64,000 nucleotides of DNA, taken from Flavobacteriales bacterium (lineage in GTDB: Bacteria; Bacteroidota; Bacteroidia; Flavobacteriales_F; PHOS-HE28). Shown here in pieces: positions 53,030-62,507 of the stretch; the first letter of the stretch is position 1, and every line of letters starts with the position of its first letter. The stretch covers positions 186,001-250,000 of the forward strand of contig JADJKO010000002.1 of NCBI GenBank assembly GCA_016705955.1, read 5' to 3'. A model generated the notes under the pieces. It did no database searches. It saw nothing but the letters and a program-made list of their open reading frames with translations, and was not told the DNA's origin. The position numbers were made by a program, and so were the translations under genes.

Positions 53030-55411
53030 TCAGAGCTTGATGAACGGCACACGCATGGCCGCACCATCGGCCGTGATCGCGTGGATCACGTAATGCCCAG
53101 CTTCGAGATCTCTTACATCCAGCCAGCGGTCGTTGATATACGATGATGGAAGAATGATCCGCCCTTGGAGGTCGAGGATGAGAACGGAGCGGAGCGGTTC
53201 CGAGCACGTGAAATGCAACCGATCCACGACCGGGTTCGGGAATAAGCGGAAGGCCATACGGTGAACGTTCGCGAGCCCCATTGGACCATCCACGATGACC
53301 GTTTCCTCATGGGTGCATCCATTCGCATCGGTCACTACCAGATCGTACGCGCCGTCTGCCAGACCTGTGATCGGGGACACTACAGTGCTCCCATTGATCG
53401 TGATCACGTACGGAGGCACACCCCCGAACACCAATGCATCGATGCTTCCATCGTTGCCGACCACTACGGGGCTTGCCGTGGCCTGAACGAACAAGGCAGG
53501 TGGTTCGATCAGTTGCAGTTCGCCTTCCGCAGTGCATCCGTTCGAATCGGAAAGGAGGTACGTGTATGTTCCCGCAATGAGTCCAGCGAGCGTTGCGCCC
53601 TCAGCACCTGTATTCCAAAGGACGGATTGGATGGATACGCCGGTGAGGTTCATCAACGCAATGGACCCGGTGGCCTCTCCAGCGCATAACGGACCCTGTG
53701 TAGTGTAGCCGACCAGCGGTGCAGGCATCACCACCACAGTAACGGTATCGCTCGTGGTTTGCACACCGAACGCATTCTGAACGATGGCGGAGTATTCACC
53801 AGAGGCGAGAATGGTGAGGTAGCGATCCGTGCTGCCATCGTTCCAGAGGTATTGTGCGTGCTCCCCCGCATCCAGGATCACGGAATCGCCGGAGCAGAAC
53901 GTGGTGCTACCCAGCGCTGTGATCGATGCCTGGTAGGTGTCGCCTTCGGTGAGCGTGTACGGCTGATCGATGGGGAGCTGGTAGTAGGTGTCGGTGTGTC
54001 CGCTCAGGTATTCCACTTGCACGGAATCCACCGTGGTGTACTGGCCCAGGCCGAAGATGTGGTGCTGGGAATTCTGTCCGACGTAGTTCTCCCCACAGAG
54101 CGTGTACTGCGTGTAACGGTTCCCACCGGCGTACACCCGGATCCATGATCCGATGGCCATGCGGTTGGATACTGTTCCTTGCAGGGTGATCTTGATCCAG
54201 TGGTTGGAACCGCCGGCATTCATCCAGAGCATCGGTGGGCTCGGGGCCCGGTTCTGCACGACGATCTCATAGGATCCGTCGTTGTTGAGATCGGCACGGG
54301 CCACACCGAAACTGCGAACGGTGGTGTCCCCGATAAAGGACGACGTTGCTTCCGTGAAAGCAGCGCCACCTTGCGCATGGTAGAAGACATTGTTCATGAT
54401 GGTGGCACCGATATGGTCAGCTGCTACGTAGAGATCCTGCCACGTGTCGTTGTCCACATCCGCCCAGACCGCACCCCAGGTCCACTTCCTGACATCCACA
54501 CCCGAAGCGACGCTCTGATCCGTGAATGTCCCATTGCCGTTGTTGGTGATCAGCAGTCCATGTTTATCCAACAGACCGCTATTCGTGGTGTAGATGTCCA
54601 GATCGCCATCGTTATCGAAGTCCGCGACACTCGCGGACATCGGCTCATCCTCGGTGAAAGCACTACCCGTCGCAGCGGTCACATCGCTGAAGGTGCCATC
54701 GCCGTTGTTGCGGTAAGAACTGTTCGGGTGTTCCCGGTCGTTGATCACGAACAGGTCCGGCCAACCGTCGTGATCGTAATCCAGCCAGACCGCTTGGAAG
54801 GACAATTTGATGCCATCGCCCACACCGGCGGCGAGCGTCACATCGGTAAAGGTGCCATTGCCGTTGTTCCGGTACAGGTGATTGAGTCGTGCGTAAGTGC
54901 TCTCATCCCCGACGTTGGTGTACGTGCATACATACATGTCCAGGTCCCCGTCGCGATCGTAGTCCGCCCACGCCTCTCCATAGGTCTCCTCGGTCACTTC
55001 CGCGAAACCCACTTGAGTGGAGACATCCGTGAAATGGAATGCCCCGTCGTTCTGGAATAGTCGGTAGGGCCCGTAGCGCGTGGTCATGCTGATGTCCAGA
55101 TCGCCGTCATTGTCATAGTCGACCCACAGCACATGCTTTGTTTCGCCCGGGGCTTTCACGAAGGAGGGAAGCCGGAACAATTGGCCGGAGATGTTCCTGT
55201 AGAACACCAAACTGTCGTTGGTCACGGCGAACGTCAGATCATCCCATCCGTCCTCGTCGAAATCGTAAGTGCTCAGTCCACTTCCGAAGATATCACTGTT
55301 CACAAGGATGCCCACGCCATTCGCCGCAGCCACGTCGGTGAACTGCTGCGCGCACGCGAACCGCAGCGGTGCGATGGAGAGGAGGGCCGATATGATCACC
55401 GATCGCTTCAT
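53030..55411 (-). CDS. Large secreted FG-GAP/ASPIC-UnbV protein with SprB-like repeats and T9SS domain
   Basis: A 793-residue surface or secreted protein. After the signal peptide (ending ...RFACA) come about seven FG-GAP/VCBS beta-propeller repeats with calcium-loop motifs (DFDEDGWDDL, DYDNDGDLDI, DYDHDGWPDLF). An ASPIC/UnbV domain follows (HWIKITLQGTVSNRMAIGSWIRV), then an Ig-like domain and two SprB-like repeats (GSIALMNLTGVSI..., PPYVITINGSTVVSPITGLADG). A T9SS sorting domain ends the protein (LFPNPVVDRLHF, ILDLQGRIIL). The start at 55411 is the only one giving a signal peptide. Such proteins usually act in adhesion or polymer binding. A strong hairpin separates it from the upstream PAP2 gene. 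Confidence 0.88.
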   Translation of the reverse strand: MKRSVIISALLSIAPLRFACAQQFTDVAAANGVGILVNSDIFGSGLSTYDFDEDGWDDLTFAVTNDSLVFYRNISGQLFRLPSFVKAPGETKHVLWVDYDNDGDLDISMTTRYGPYRLFQNDGAFHFTDVSTQVGFAEVTEETYGEAWADYDRDGDLDMYVCTYTNVGDESTYARLNHLYRNNGNGTFTDVTLAAGVGDGIKLSFQAVWLDYDHDGWPDLFVINDREHPNSSYRNNGDGTFSDVTAATGSAFTEDEPMSASVADFDNDGDLDIYTTNSGLLDKHGLLITNNGNGTFTDQSVASGVDVRKWTWGAVWADVDNDTWQDLYVAADHIGATIMNNVFYHAQGGAAFTEATSSFIGDTTVRSFGVARADLNNDGSYEIVVQNRAPSPPMLWMNAGGSNHWIKITLQGTVSNRMAIGSWIRVYAGGNRYTQYTLCGENYVGQNSQHHIFGLGQYTTVDSVQVEYLSGHTDTYYQLPIDQPYTLTEGDTYQASITALGSTTFCSGDSVILDAGEHAQYLWNDGSTDRYLTILASGEYSAIVQNAFGVQTTSDTVTVVVMPAPLVGYTTQGPLCAGEATGSIALMNLTGVSIQSVLWNTGAEGATLAGLIAGTYTYLLSDSNGCTAEGELQLIEPPALFVQATASPVVVGNDGSIDALVFGGVPPYVITINGSTVVSPITGLADGAYDLVVTDANGCTHEETVIVDGPMGLANVHRMAFRLFPNPVVDRLHFTCSEPLRSVLILDLQGRIILPSSYINDRWLDVRDLEAGHYVIHAITADGAAMRVPFIKL

Positions 55412-55447
55412 CCCGGTTCGTCGATGCGGATCCGATCCGCTGGAAAG

Positions 55448-55470
55448 GCTCGCGGTGCGGCACCGCGAGC
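55448..55470 (-). terminator. Strong hairpin between T9SS genes
   Basis: GCTCGCGGTGC pairs with GCACCGCGAGC around a single base, an 11-bp GC-rich stem, followed on the minus strand by CTTTCC. It lies just after the stop of the PAP2-type gene and before the FG-GAP gene, and is likely a terminator or attenuator. Confidence 0.6.
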
Positions 55471-55476
55471 AAGGGT

Positions 55477-58400
55477 TCATTCACGCATGAATTTCATGTC
55501 CGTCGCCTGTCCTGGTCCGATGATGCGCAGCAGGTACAGTCCTGATGCGCCATCCGGCAGTTGGATCTTGTGATCACCGGCGGGCAAGTAGGTCTTTCGT
55601 TCCGTGAGGATCATCGATCCATGGAGATCATACACCTCGATGATGGCATCGGAAAGTGTGTTGGGTACGTGGAGCGTGACGGCCCCACCCGTTGGCACCG
55701 GGTTGGGGTAAAGACTGATGCGGTCGTTGCTCACAGGACCATTCACGCCGAGTTGAAGATCGATGGAGAAGTAATCGTTGATCGCATTCAGCGCCATCGG
55801 GTTCCCCGCCTCGTCCTCCGCATCGGTGATCGTGATGCCGATCGGTCCGATCGTGCTCACCACATCCCCGACATCGAAGAACCATTGGTAGGTGCTCGCA
55901 TTCAACCAGGAGGATGCTCCGGTGTTCAAGGTGATCACCCCGGTCAAGGACGAAGGGCTATCGAAGGTGATCTGTGGCGCTATGGAGGTGTTCATGGACT
56001 CATCGAACAGCGTGAGGATGAAGAAGCCGGAAGGCCCCACGTTCTCGCCTGTGACCACGTATGTATTCGATGTGGTCAGGAGCGCTGCCGGGTTGCGCGT
56101 GTCCAGTGCGAACAGAACGGGCACTGTGAATGGGAACTGTGTGTTCCCGGCCGGATCCCTCGCGAAATCCACGGTCAGGCCGATCGCATCGATCTCCACA
56201 CCGAGATCCGTCACGTTGAACATCGCGCGATACGTGGTGGGGTCGGTCCAATTGCTCTGCGACGAGGAGTACTGCAAGCCCGCCCCTGCTGCACCCGTCA
56301 GTTGGATGAAGGGTGCAAAGGCGATATCCATGGGCTCCGGGAATACGATATCGATGTGGAATCCTCCGGTGCCGGTCTGATCATCCATGACCATGAGGGT
56401 AGAAGGGACTGCGGCCTGCACCGTTGCACGGTGGGTGTCAACGATGAATAGATCCGGGAACTCCGTTTGTGAAGGTGGGTTCCCGGCGAGGTCCTCGTAT
56501 CCGGCCAGCATCGCGTTGATCGCGAAGAGTTCCTCATCGGCGTTCAACAGGTTGTAGGCCTTCTGGTACGTGCTGTCGTTCACCCAGGAACTGTTGGTGA
56601 TGTTCGGTGTGAGGGAGGCGAAGAGCGGATCATCATTCGTGAACACGAGGTCCGGCGTCAAGGCCGTGTTCAGCACTTCATCGAATTCCAAGGTGATGAC
56701 CAACGCTGCGGAACCCACATCCAACAGGCCAAGGACCGGTGGTGTTACGGACATGGAATACAGCAACGGGTTGCGCGTGTCCAGATCGAATTGGGCATCG
56801 GCTACGGTGAGTTCCAGCGCGTTGCCCAACTCATCCGTGATCCCATCGATCGTCACCCCGACAGCGCTGAACTCCTCATCGCTGTCCACGACCGTGAATG
56901 CCGCGAGGTATTGCGTCGGACCCAGCCACATGCTGTTCAGTGGATCCGTCACCAATGCATTGGAAAGATCACCGCCTTGGAAACCGAAGGTCGGCGTGCT
57001 GGCCATGTCACACGCTTCGGAGAGGTCCACGAGCACGATGAAGCTCGCCGTTGCGGCCACCGCATCGTTGATCAGTGTGGTACTTGGTGAAACGGCTACC
57101 ACCTGTGGGCGGTCCGTGTCGATGATGAACGGATGCGCCGCGAGGAAGACATCCTGTGCGCGTGCATCCGCGGAAACCGCATCCGTCACGCGCAGGAAGA
57201 TGTCGTCCGATCGCGTCGCACTCGGCGAGACGAGGTACGAGAGCGAATAGGTTTGGCCATTCGTCCATTGTGCCTGCTGGAGTGCAAGCTCACTCAAGGT
57301 CGGATCCTGAACGAGATACGTGATGGTCGGCGCTACGCCGATATCCATCGGCCTGTCGAAGTTGATGTCCACTGTGATGGTGGAACCGATGTCCGCAATG
57401 TTGATCGCTGCATCCGTTGCGGTGACCGCAGTGACCTGTGGTCGATCGGAGGCGAAGAGTGCATTCGCTGCATTCACGGCATCGGGTCCCACCACTTGTC
57501 CGACGAGCCTGCCGGGGATATCATCCACCGGCACATGGATCCCGCCCCAGATGCGCGAAAGGCTGCACTGGTCCGATGCGTCGCGATAGGTGGCCCACTG
57601 CAAGTAGATATCCTCCGACGGCCCGTTCTCGAATTCGAGGAACTCGTTCATGGGCGCGTGGAAATTGCTCATGCCCCCCGGGAAGTACGGCGTGCCGGTA
57701 AGCAAAGTGAGGACCTCGGCCGCGCTGCGCGAGAAGGTGGAATGGCCCGATACGTAACCGGAGAACGGCGGCGTAACGAAGGTGGGTCGCTGGTAAGGCC
57801 ACCAGTTCTCGGCGAGGATCCACCCCACGCCCGCGTTATCCGTGGATGGGTTCCCGATGTAGCTCGGCCCGCGCCAAGTGAACAACTTCACTTTGTTCAA
57901 GTGCTCGCCGGAGAGTCCGGAAAGTTCATCGCCGACGCCGACCAGTTCGATGAGCCCGGGGATCAAGGGCAAGCCGGCCGGATGGTAGTGCGGCAACCCC
58001 GGATCGCTGGATTGCCCACGGCCCGCCATGTAGCGGATGGCCGAGACCGGCCGCACATAATCATACCAGCCCTTGATGCTCCATGCGGAGATCGCGGCAT
58101 CGTGCATGGCGCCACCCAACGCGAGATAGGCTTTCACGTCGTACTCCATTTCATCCAGCACAGGTCCAGTGCCCATCCAACGCCGTTCGAACAACGGATG
58201 GTCCATTGCGCTATGCAGAATGGTGAACCAGTGGCCGGGCGGCGTTTCGGAGTTCGGCCCATCGGCCCAGAACTCAGCAAGGATCCGCGTGAAGTCGCCG
58301 CGCTTGACCACTTGCGGTGTGTAGGGAACACCGGTCACCGGGTTCTGCGCGTAGCCAGGGCTGGGCGCACCACCATTGAAGTAATCGTAGAAAGCATGAT

Positions 58401-59376
58401 ATTCCGCTTCGGTGGTGGGATAGCTCTGTAGCCCGCCATTGGTTGCCGGGGAGATATCGACCATCACGCCATCATCCGGATCGAGGTGCGATTGCCAGAT
58501 CGGGACCATGCAGAAGTTCCACTTGAAGAAGGAATCCAGTTCACCCGCTGCGTTCGTATCCAACTGCGTGGGAGGCCCCGGGTCGTGATAGACCGTGTAG
58601 GTGTTGCCGTCCCGCACGTGTTCGGTGGCCTGTGCCGGATCCATGGCGAAGGGCGTCACGTTCCCCCATTCATGTCCCACCGGCGCAGGGGTTCCCTGGA
58701 TCGGGTTCCCGTTCTGGTCCACGGCGTTGGTCACCGTGATCTGCTGCCAGTGGTTCGGATCGATGATCAATGGGTTGCCCGGCGATTCCACTTGGATGGG
58801 CGGATTCACCGGCGTGTAGTACAGGTGCGCATAGTTCCCCGCTTCGTTGGATCCATCGGTGTACCCGTACGCGATGTATTGCTCGGCGATGTAGTTCCCC
58901 AATTCCGCAGGGCCACCTTGCACATAGTCCGTGGATGCATTATTCCGATCATAACCCAATTGGTCCATGAGCGCATCCAGGTTCTGCAAGGTGATGGCGT
59001 GTCCGGGCGACGATTGATACCGATGCGCGATCAAGCGGTACGCCGCGAAACTGATGGCCTCCTCCTGCGCGACGGAAACTTCCGCTGGCGCCCCAACGCC
59101 ATCGAATGCGCACGTGTATGCACCGCGTGTTCGGCCTAGGAGATACGGTTCATCATCCGGCATGTACGCCGACCATGCGTCGTACATCGCAGCGGAAACG
59201 TGGAAGAGATTGCGCGCGTGTACCGGAGGTCGTGCAAGGTCCGTGCGGATCGCCGCGAGCAATTGCTCATTCCATTGCCGCGCGACCGACGGCCCTTGGG
59301 CACTGCTTGTGCATGGGTGAAGGACGGTGCCGAAGAAGAAGAGGATGGAGGCAAGTAGAGGTAAGCGTCCGGTCAT
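55477..59376 (-). CDS. PAP2/vanadium-haloperoxidase-like enzyme fused to Ig-like repeats and T9SS domain
   Basis: A 1299-residue exported protein. The signal peptide ends at ...SSAQG. The first 620 residues form an alpha-helical vanadium-haloperoxidase/PAP2-type domain. It is recognised from SGYVSGHSTFSRSAAEVL (catalytic His region) and WGGIHVPVDDIPGRLVGQVVG (second His region), after a long N-terminal helical part (HVSAAMYDAWSAYM). The rest is a series of about seven bacterial Ig-like repeats of about 80-100 residues (MDIGVAPTITYLVQDPTLSEL, MDIAFAPFIQLTG) and a T9SS sorting domain (LYPNPVPTGGAVTLH, VYDLHGSMIL, GLYLLRI). The enzyme part may be a haloperoxidase or a phosphatase; the oxygen-dependent halide chemistry cannot be decided from motifs alone. 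Confidence 0.88.
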   Translation of the reverse strand: MTGRLPLLASILFFFGTVLHPCTSSAQGPSVARQWNEQLLAAIRTDLARPPVHARNLFHVSAAMYDAWSAYMPDDEPYLLGRTRGAYTCAFDGVGAPAEVSVAQEEAISFAAYRLIAHRYQSSPGHAITLQNLDALMDQLGYDRNNASTDYVQGGPAELGNYIAEQYIAYGYTDGSNEAGNYAHLYYTPVNPPIQVESPGNPLIIDPNHWQQITVTNAVDQNGNPIQGTPAPVGHEWGNVTPFAMDPAQATEHVRDGNTYTVYHDPGPPTQLDTNAAGELDSFFKWNFCMVPIWQSHLDPDDGVMVDISPATNGGLQSYPTTEAEYHAFYDYFNGGAPSPGYAQNPVTGVPYTPQVVKRGDFTRILAEFWADGPNSETPPGHWFTILHSAMDHPLFERRWMGTGPVLDEMEYDVKAYLALGGAMHDAAISAWSIKGWYDYVRPVSAIRYMAGRGQSSDPGLPHYHPAGLPLIPGLIELVGVGDELSGLSGEHLNKVKLFTWRGPSYIGNPSTDNAGVGWILAENWWPYQRPTFVTPPFSGYVSGHSTFSRSAAEVLTLLTGTPYFPGGMSNFHAPMNEFLEFENGPSEDIYLQWATYRDASDQCSLSRIWGGIHVPVDDIPGRLVGQVVGPDAVNAANALFASDRPQVTAVTATDAAINIADIGSTITVDINFDRPMDIGVAPTITYLVQDPTLSELALQQAQWTNGQTYSLSYLVSPSATRSDDIFLRVTDAVSADARAQDVFLAAHPFIIDTDRPQVVAVSPSTTLINDAVAATASFIVLVDLSEACDMASTPTFGFQGGDLSNALVTDPLNSMWLGPTQYLAAFTVVDSDEEFSAVGVTIDGITDELGNALELTVADAQFDLDTRNPLLYSMSVTPPVLGLLDVGSAALVITLEFDEVLNTALTPDLVFTNDDPLFASLTPNITNSSWVNDSTYQKAYNLLNADEELFAINAMLAGYEDLAGNPPSQTEFPDLFIVDTHRATVQAAVPSTLMVMDDQTGTGGFHIDIVFPEPMDIAFAPFIQLTGAAGAGLQYSSSQSNWTDPTTYRAMFNVTDLGVEIDAIGLTVDFARDPAGNTQFPFTVPVLFALDTRNPAALLTTSNTYVVTGENVGPSGFFILTLFDESMNTSIAPQITFDSPSSLTGVITLNTGASSWLNASTYQWFFDVGDVVSTIGPIGITITDAEDEAGNPMALNAINDYFSIDLQLGVNGPVSNDRISLYPNPVPTGGAVTLHVPNTLSDAIIEVYDLHGSMILTERKTYLPAGDHKIQLPDGASGLYLLRIIGPGQATDMKFMRE

Positions 59377-59440
59377 GCGAGAACGAATTGGAGGATCATG
59401 GATGGCGGGATGGGATGAGGGCCGATCCCTTAAGCGACAA

Positions 59441-59448
59441 CCAAGATA
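59441..59448 (-). promoter_or_regulatory. -7-like box for PAP2/T9SS gene
   Basis: The minus strand reads TATCTTGG, 65 bases before the start of the PAP2/T9SS gene and identical to the -7 box of the promoter at 44750. No TTG occurs at the right distance. Confidence 0.4.
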
Positions 59449-59608
59449 AGTGGACAATTCCCGGACGTGCGGATCAAGCCCGGTCCTTCGGAGGATCACG
59501 CCGATCCCCGCATGCGATCCCCCGGGCTGGATCAATGTTCTTCACTGAACATGCGCTTCGCCTCGAGAATGATCCCAATCGAGGTTCCTTACACTTGCGC
59601 CCGGAAAG

Positions 59609-60010
59609 ATGACCACCTCCATACCCACCAGACTCGATACACCGATCGCCGTTGCGGAGCGGTTCGGTGATGATCGCGTGGAAGTCCGCATGAAACCGGG
59701 CGCCACGCTCACCATTGCGGGCATAGCCGCATTCATCGAAGCACGGCAGCAATTGGCTGCAGGTGTACCGATGCGTGCCATGATCGTGATGCCTGAAGAT
59801 GAAGTGGACTTCGATATGTCGATGATCACCACGGACCATTACGAGAGCAGGCCGATGGCCGATTTCAGCAAGGCCATCGCGTGGGTCACGCGCAACGATC
59901 ACAACGATCGGTTCTGCCGCTTGTACTTCGCGTACTTCCCGAGCCCGGTGCCGTGTGGCATTTTCCTGGAGGAGAAGGAGGCGCTCGCTTGGTTGGAGAC
60001 GATGCGATAG
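59609..60010 (+). CDS. Hypothetical STAS-like protein, DUF7793-like (133 aa)
   Basis: A small soluble alpha/beta protein without signal peptide. Its alternating strands and helices (DRVEVRMKPGATLTIAGIAAFIEARQQLAAGVPMRAMIVMP, then FSKAIAWVTRNDHNDRFCRLYFAYF, ending FLEEKEALAWLETM) have the layout of a STAS/SpoIIAA-like fold. Small orphans of this type occur in Bacteroidota under DUF7793. The family label is a guess from pattern, not a certain match. It is a single plus-strand gene with a weak -7-like box TACACTTG at 59590, convergent with the TMEM175-like gene. Confidence 0.6.
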   Translation: MTTSIPTRLDTPIAVAERFGDDRVEVRMKPGATLTIAGIAAFIEARQQLAAGVPMRAMIVMPEDEVDFDMSMITTDHYESRPMADFSKAIAWVTRNDHNDRFCRLYFAYFPSPVPCGIFLEEKEALAWLETMR

Positions 60011-60019
60011 GTCGCGCGA

Positions 60020-60601
60020 TCAGCCCATCTCCTCCAATACGCGTTCGATCCGCCGGTCCGGAATGATCCAGATCAGTGCGACCAGCACGTAAATGGCCCA
60101 AGCCAGTACCGGCAACCAGAAGGAGAGGGGGATGGAGATCGAGTAGAGACCGATGGAGAGGTAGCCCTTCACATCGCGGCCCACGGCCTTCTTCAATACG
60201 GAATCCGGACCCTCCACGCGGATGATGGAGTTCTGTAGGATCCAATACGCGATGGCGGCCAAGAGCAGGATCGTTCCGTACAGCGCGGTCGGTGCTTTCC
60301 GGAAATGGTTCTCGCCCATCCAACCGGTGACGAACGGAACGAGCGAAAGCCAGAACAACAAATGCATGTTCGCCCAGAGCACGCGACCATTCACGCGGTT
60401 CGTGGCGTGCAGCATGTGGTGGTGATTGTTCCAATAGATGGCCAGGTACACGAAGCTGAGCAGGTAACTGCCCAACGCCGGCAACAGTGGTCGCAACGCG
60501 GAGAGTTCAGCCCCGTGCGGCACCCGCAGCTCCAACACCATGATGGTGATGATGATCGCGAGCACACCGTCACTGAATGCTTCCAACCGGTTCTTGGTCA
60601 T
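60020..60601 (-). CDS. TMEM175-family potassium channel-like protein (DUF1211)
   Basis: A 193-residue membrane protein with six hydrophobic segments. The defining FSDG motif is at the N-terminus (RLEAFSDGVLAIIITIMVLEL). Other markers are the His-rich loop YWNNHHHMLHATNRVNGRVLWANM and the GW-type turn FVTGWMGENHFRKAPTALYG. Bacterial TMEM175 proteins of this size form tetrameric potassium channels. The ATG at 60601 gives the standard start MTKNRLEAFSDG. It is a single gene, convergent with the STAS-like gene. Length matches bacterial homologues of about 190-210 residues. Confidence 0.93.
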   Translation of the reverse strand: MTKNRLEAFSDGVLAIIITIMVLELRVPHGAELSALRPLLPALGSYLLSFVYLAIYWNNHHHMLHATNRVNGRVLWANMHLLFWLSLVPFVTGWMGENHFRKAPTALYGTILLLAAIAYWILQNSIIRVEGPDSVLKKAVGRDVKGYLSIGLYSISIPLSFWLPVLAWAIYVLVALIWIIPDRRIERVLEEMG

Positions 60602-60795
60602 GGGTGCAAGATCGGCAGTGAGCCGCGAAGGTGGTGTCTTGGCCACGCTGGGCCACCGGTCCGATCAATAACTCCGGCTTGTGTACCTGTTCTCAGGACC
60701 CACGCGGTGAAGACCGGCGATCCCCGGTGCTGCCGCACATGCGTTCCGGATCGTCGTTGGGATCTCCCGAGGGTGGAGGTGCGCACTTGCGTCGG

Positions 60796-61512
60796 TCACT
60801 TCCGCCCCGAATACAAGGTCGATATCCCGCCTGTGAGGGGCTCGGCCTTCGCCTCGCGCAAGCCACATGCTTCAAGGATCTTCAAGAAATCCTCGCCATC
60901 CGGGAAGGCATCCACGCTCTTGGGCAGGTACGTGTACGCCGCGTTGTCCTTGCTCACCATGCGGCCGATAGCGGGCATCACGCGGTGGAAGTAGAAGCGG
61001 AAGAGGCTCCCGAGGATGGTGTTCTTCGGCTTGCTGAACTCGAGGACGAACAAACGCCCATCGGGTTTGAGGACGCGTACCATGTCGCGGATCCCGCGCT
61101 CGAGGTCCTCGAAGTTGCGCACGCCGAAGGCCACGGTGATGGCATCGAAGGTGCCATTGGCAAAGGGGAGGGATGCGGCGTCCGCGCGTTGGAGCGTGAT
61201 GCGATCCTCCATTCCGCGCTCTTTCACTTTTTCACGGCCGTGCGCCAACATGCCCTCGCTGATGTCCACGCCAACGACACTTGGAATTTTCTTCGCGGCG
61301 AGGATCGCGAGATCGCCGGTGCCCGTGGCGACATCGAGCAGGTGTTCCACCGGTTCGCGCAGGACGCGCCGGATCACCTTGCGACGCCAGCCCTGGTCGA
61401 CACCGAGGGAACAGAGCCTGTTGAGGAGATCGTACTTCGGTGCGATGGCGTCGAACATGTGTTCGACCTGCTCACGCTTCGAACCATCAGCGGAATACGG
61501 CTTCACCGTCAT
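60796..61512 (-). CDS. ubiE: Demethylmenaquinone methyltransferase
   Basis: A 238-residue class I SAM-dependent methyltransferase of the UbiE/MenG family, catalysing the last step of menaquinone synthesis. Motifs are MFDAIAPKYDLLNRLCSLGVDQGWRR at the N-terminus, SAM motif LDVATGTGDLA, VVGVDISEGML, the family mark AFGVRNFEDLERGI and LKPDGRLFVLEFSKP, then YTYLPKSVDAFPDGEDFLKIL. Length matches. The ATG at 61512 overlaps the stop of the upstream kinase gene by four bases (ATGA), so it is the third gene of a coupled operon with the aminotransferase and heptose kinase. Confidence 0.97.
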   Translation of the reverse strand: MTVKPYSADGSKREQVEHMFDAIAPKYDLLNRLCSLGVDQGWRRKVIRRVLREPVEHLLDVATGTGDLAILAAKKIPSVVGVDISEGMLAHGREKVKERGMEDRITLQRADAASLPFANGTFDAITVAFGVRNFEDLERGIRDMVRVLKPDGRLFVLEFSKPKNTILGSLFRFYFHRVMPAIGRMVSKDNAAYTYLPKSVDAFPDGEDFLKILEACGLREAKAEPLTGGISTLYSGRK

Positions 61513-62507
61513 GCGAGCAGGCCCAGACGTTCGCATTCGGCGCGGAAGGTGTTCCTGTCGATGGGCACCACACCCACCTCCTCACACACCAGGCCGCCGG
61601 CGAGGTTCGCCAATTGGGCGATCGCGAATGGCGACAAGCCTTGAGCAAGGGCCAGCGCCGCCACGGTGATCACCGTATCGCCAGCGCCGCTCACATCCAC
61701 GACGCGACGCGGATGCGCCGGTACGCGGTGTTCTTCACCTCGACCATGGATGTACACACCGTGCTCGCTCATCGTCAACATGGAAAGCGCATTGCCCGAT
61801 CGTTCTTCCAAGAGCTTCACCGCACGCTTGATGCTGCTGGGATCCTTGGGATCCACATCGGTCTTCAGGCCTTCGCGCAATTCCTTCAGGTTCGGTTTGA
61901 AGAGATCGGCGCCACGGTAGGAGAGGAAGTTCTTCTTCTTCGGATCCACTGCGACCGGAATGCCGGCCTTCTTCGCCAACGCGATGATGCCTTCGATCAC
62001 CTTCGCCGTGAGCACGCCCTTGTTGTAGTCCTCCAGCACGATCACGCCCGGCTTGTCGTTGCGGATGATCAACGCGATGCGCTCCATCAGGAGATCCTCA
62101 TCACTCGGCGCGAGGTCGTCCTCCTGCTCCTCATCCACGCGCACCACGTGCTGGTACCCACTGATCACGCGGGTCTTCACCGTGGTGCGGCGCAAGGGTG
62201 AGCGCACGAGACCATCCGGAACGAGGTCCTGCTCCGTGAAAAGGCGCGTGAGCAACGCCGCGTTCTCGTCCTCGCCGATCACACTGGCCGTGATGGCGCG
62301 ACCACCCAATGCGCGCACGTTCAGCGCCACGTTAGCGGCTCCTCCAAGGCGCGCGCTGCGATGTGTCACTTGCACAACAGGAACAGGAGCTTCAGGTGAA
62401 ATGCGATCCACGCGACCCCAGAGGTAGGCGTCCACCATCACGTCGCCCACTACGAGCACGGTGGTCCCACCGGCCTTGTCGAGGAAGCGATCGATGGGGC
62501 TGCTCAT
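61509..62507 (-). CDS. D-glycero-beta-D-manno-heptose-7-phosphate kinase (PfkB family, RfaE1-like)
   Basis: A 332-residue PfkB/ribokinase-fold enzyme. Characteristic blocks are GDVMVDAYLWGRVDRISPEAPVPVV, the glycine-rich LGGAANVALNVRALGG, FKPNLKELREGL and the anion-hole/catalytic DVSGAGDTVITVAALALAQG. These match the kinase half of HldE/RfaE, which phosphorylates heptose-7-phosphate for LPS core precursor ADP-heptose. The nucleotidyltransferase half is absent, so it must be a separate gene elsewhere. The ATG at 62507 shares one base with the upstream stop (TGATG); an in-frame GTG three bases earlier is less likely. It overlaps ubiE by four bases. Confidence 0.9.
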   Translation of the reverse strand: MSSPIDRFLDKAGGTTVLVVGDVMVDAYLWGRVDRISPEAPVPVVQVTHRSARLGGAANVALNVRALGGRAITASVIGEDENAALLTRLFTEQDLVPDGLVRSPLRRTTVKTRVISGYQHVVRVDEEQEDDLAPSDEDLLMERIALIIRNDKPGVIVLEDYNKGVLTAKVIEGIIALAKKAGIPVAVDPKKKNFLSYRGADLFKPNLKELREGLKTDVDPKDPSSIKRAVKLLEERSGNALSMLTMSEHGVYIHGRGEEHRVPAHPRRVVDVSGAGDTVITVAALALAQGLSPFAIAQLANLAGGLVCEEVGVVPIDRNTFRAECERLGLLA

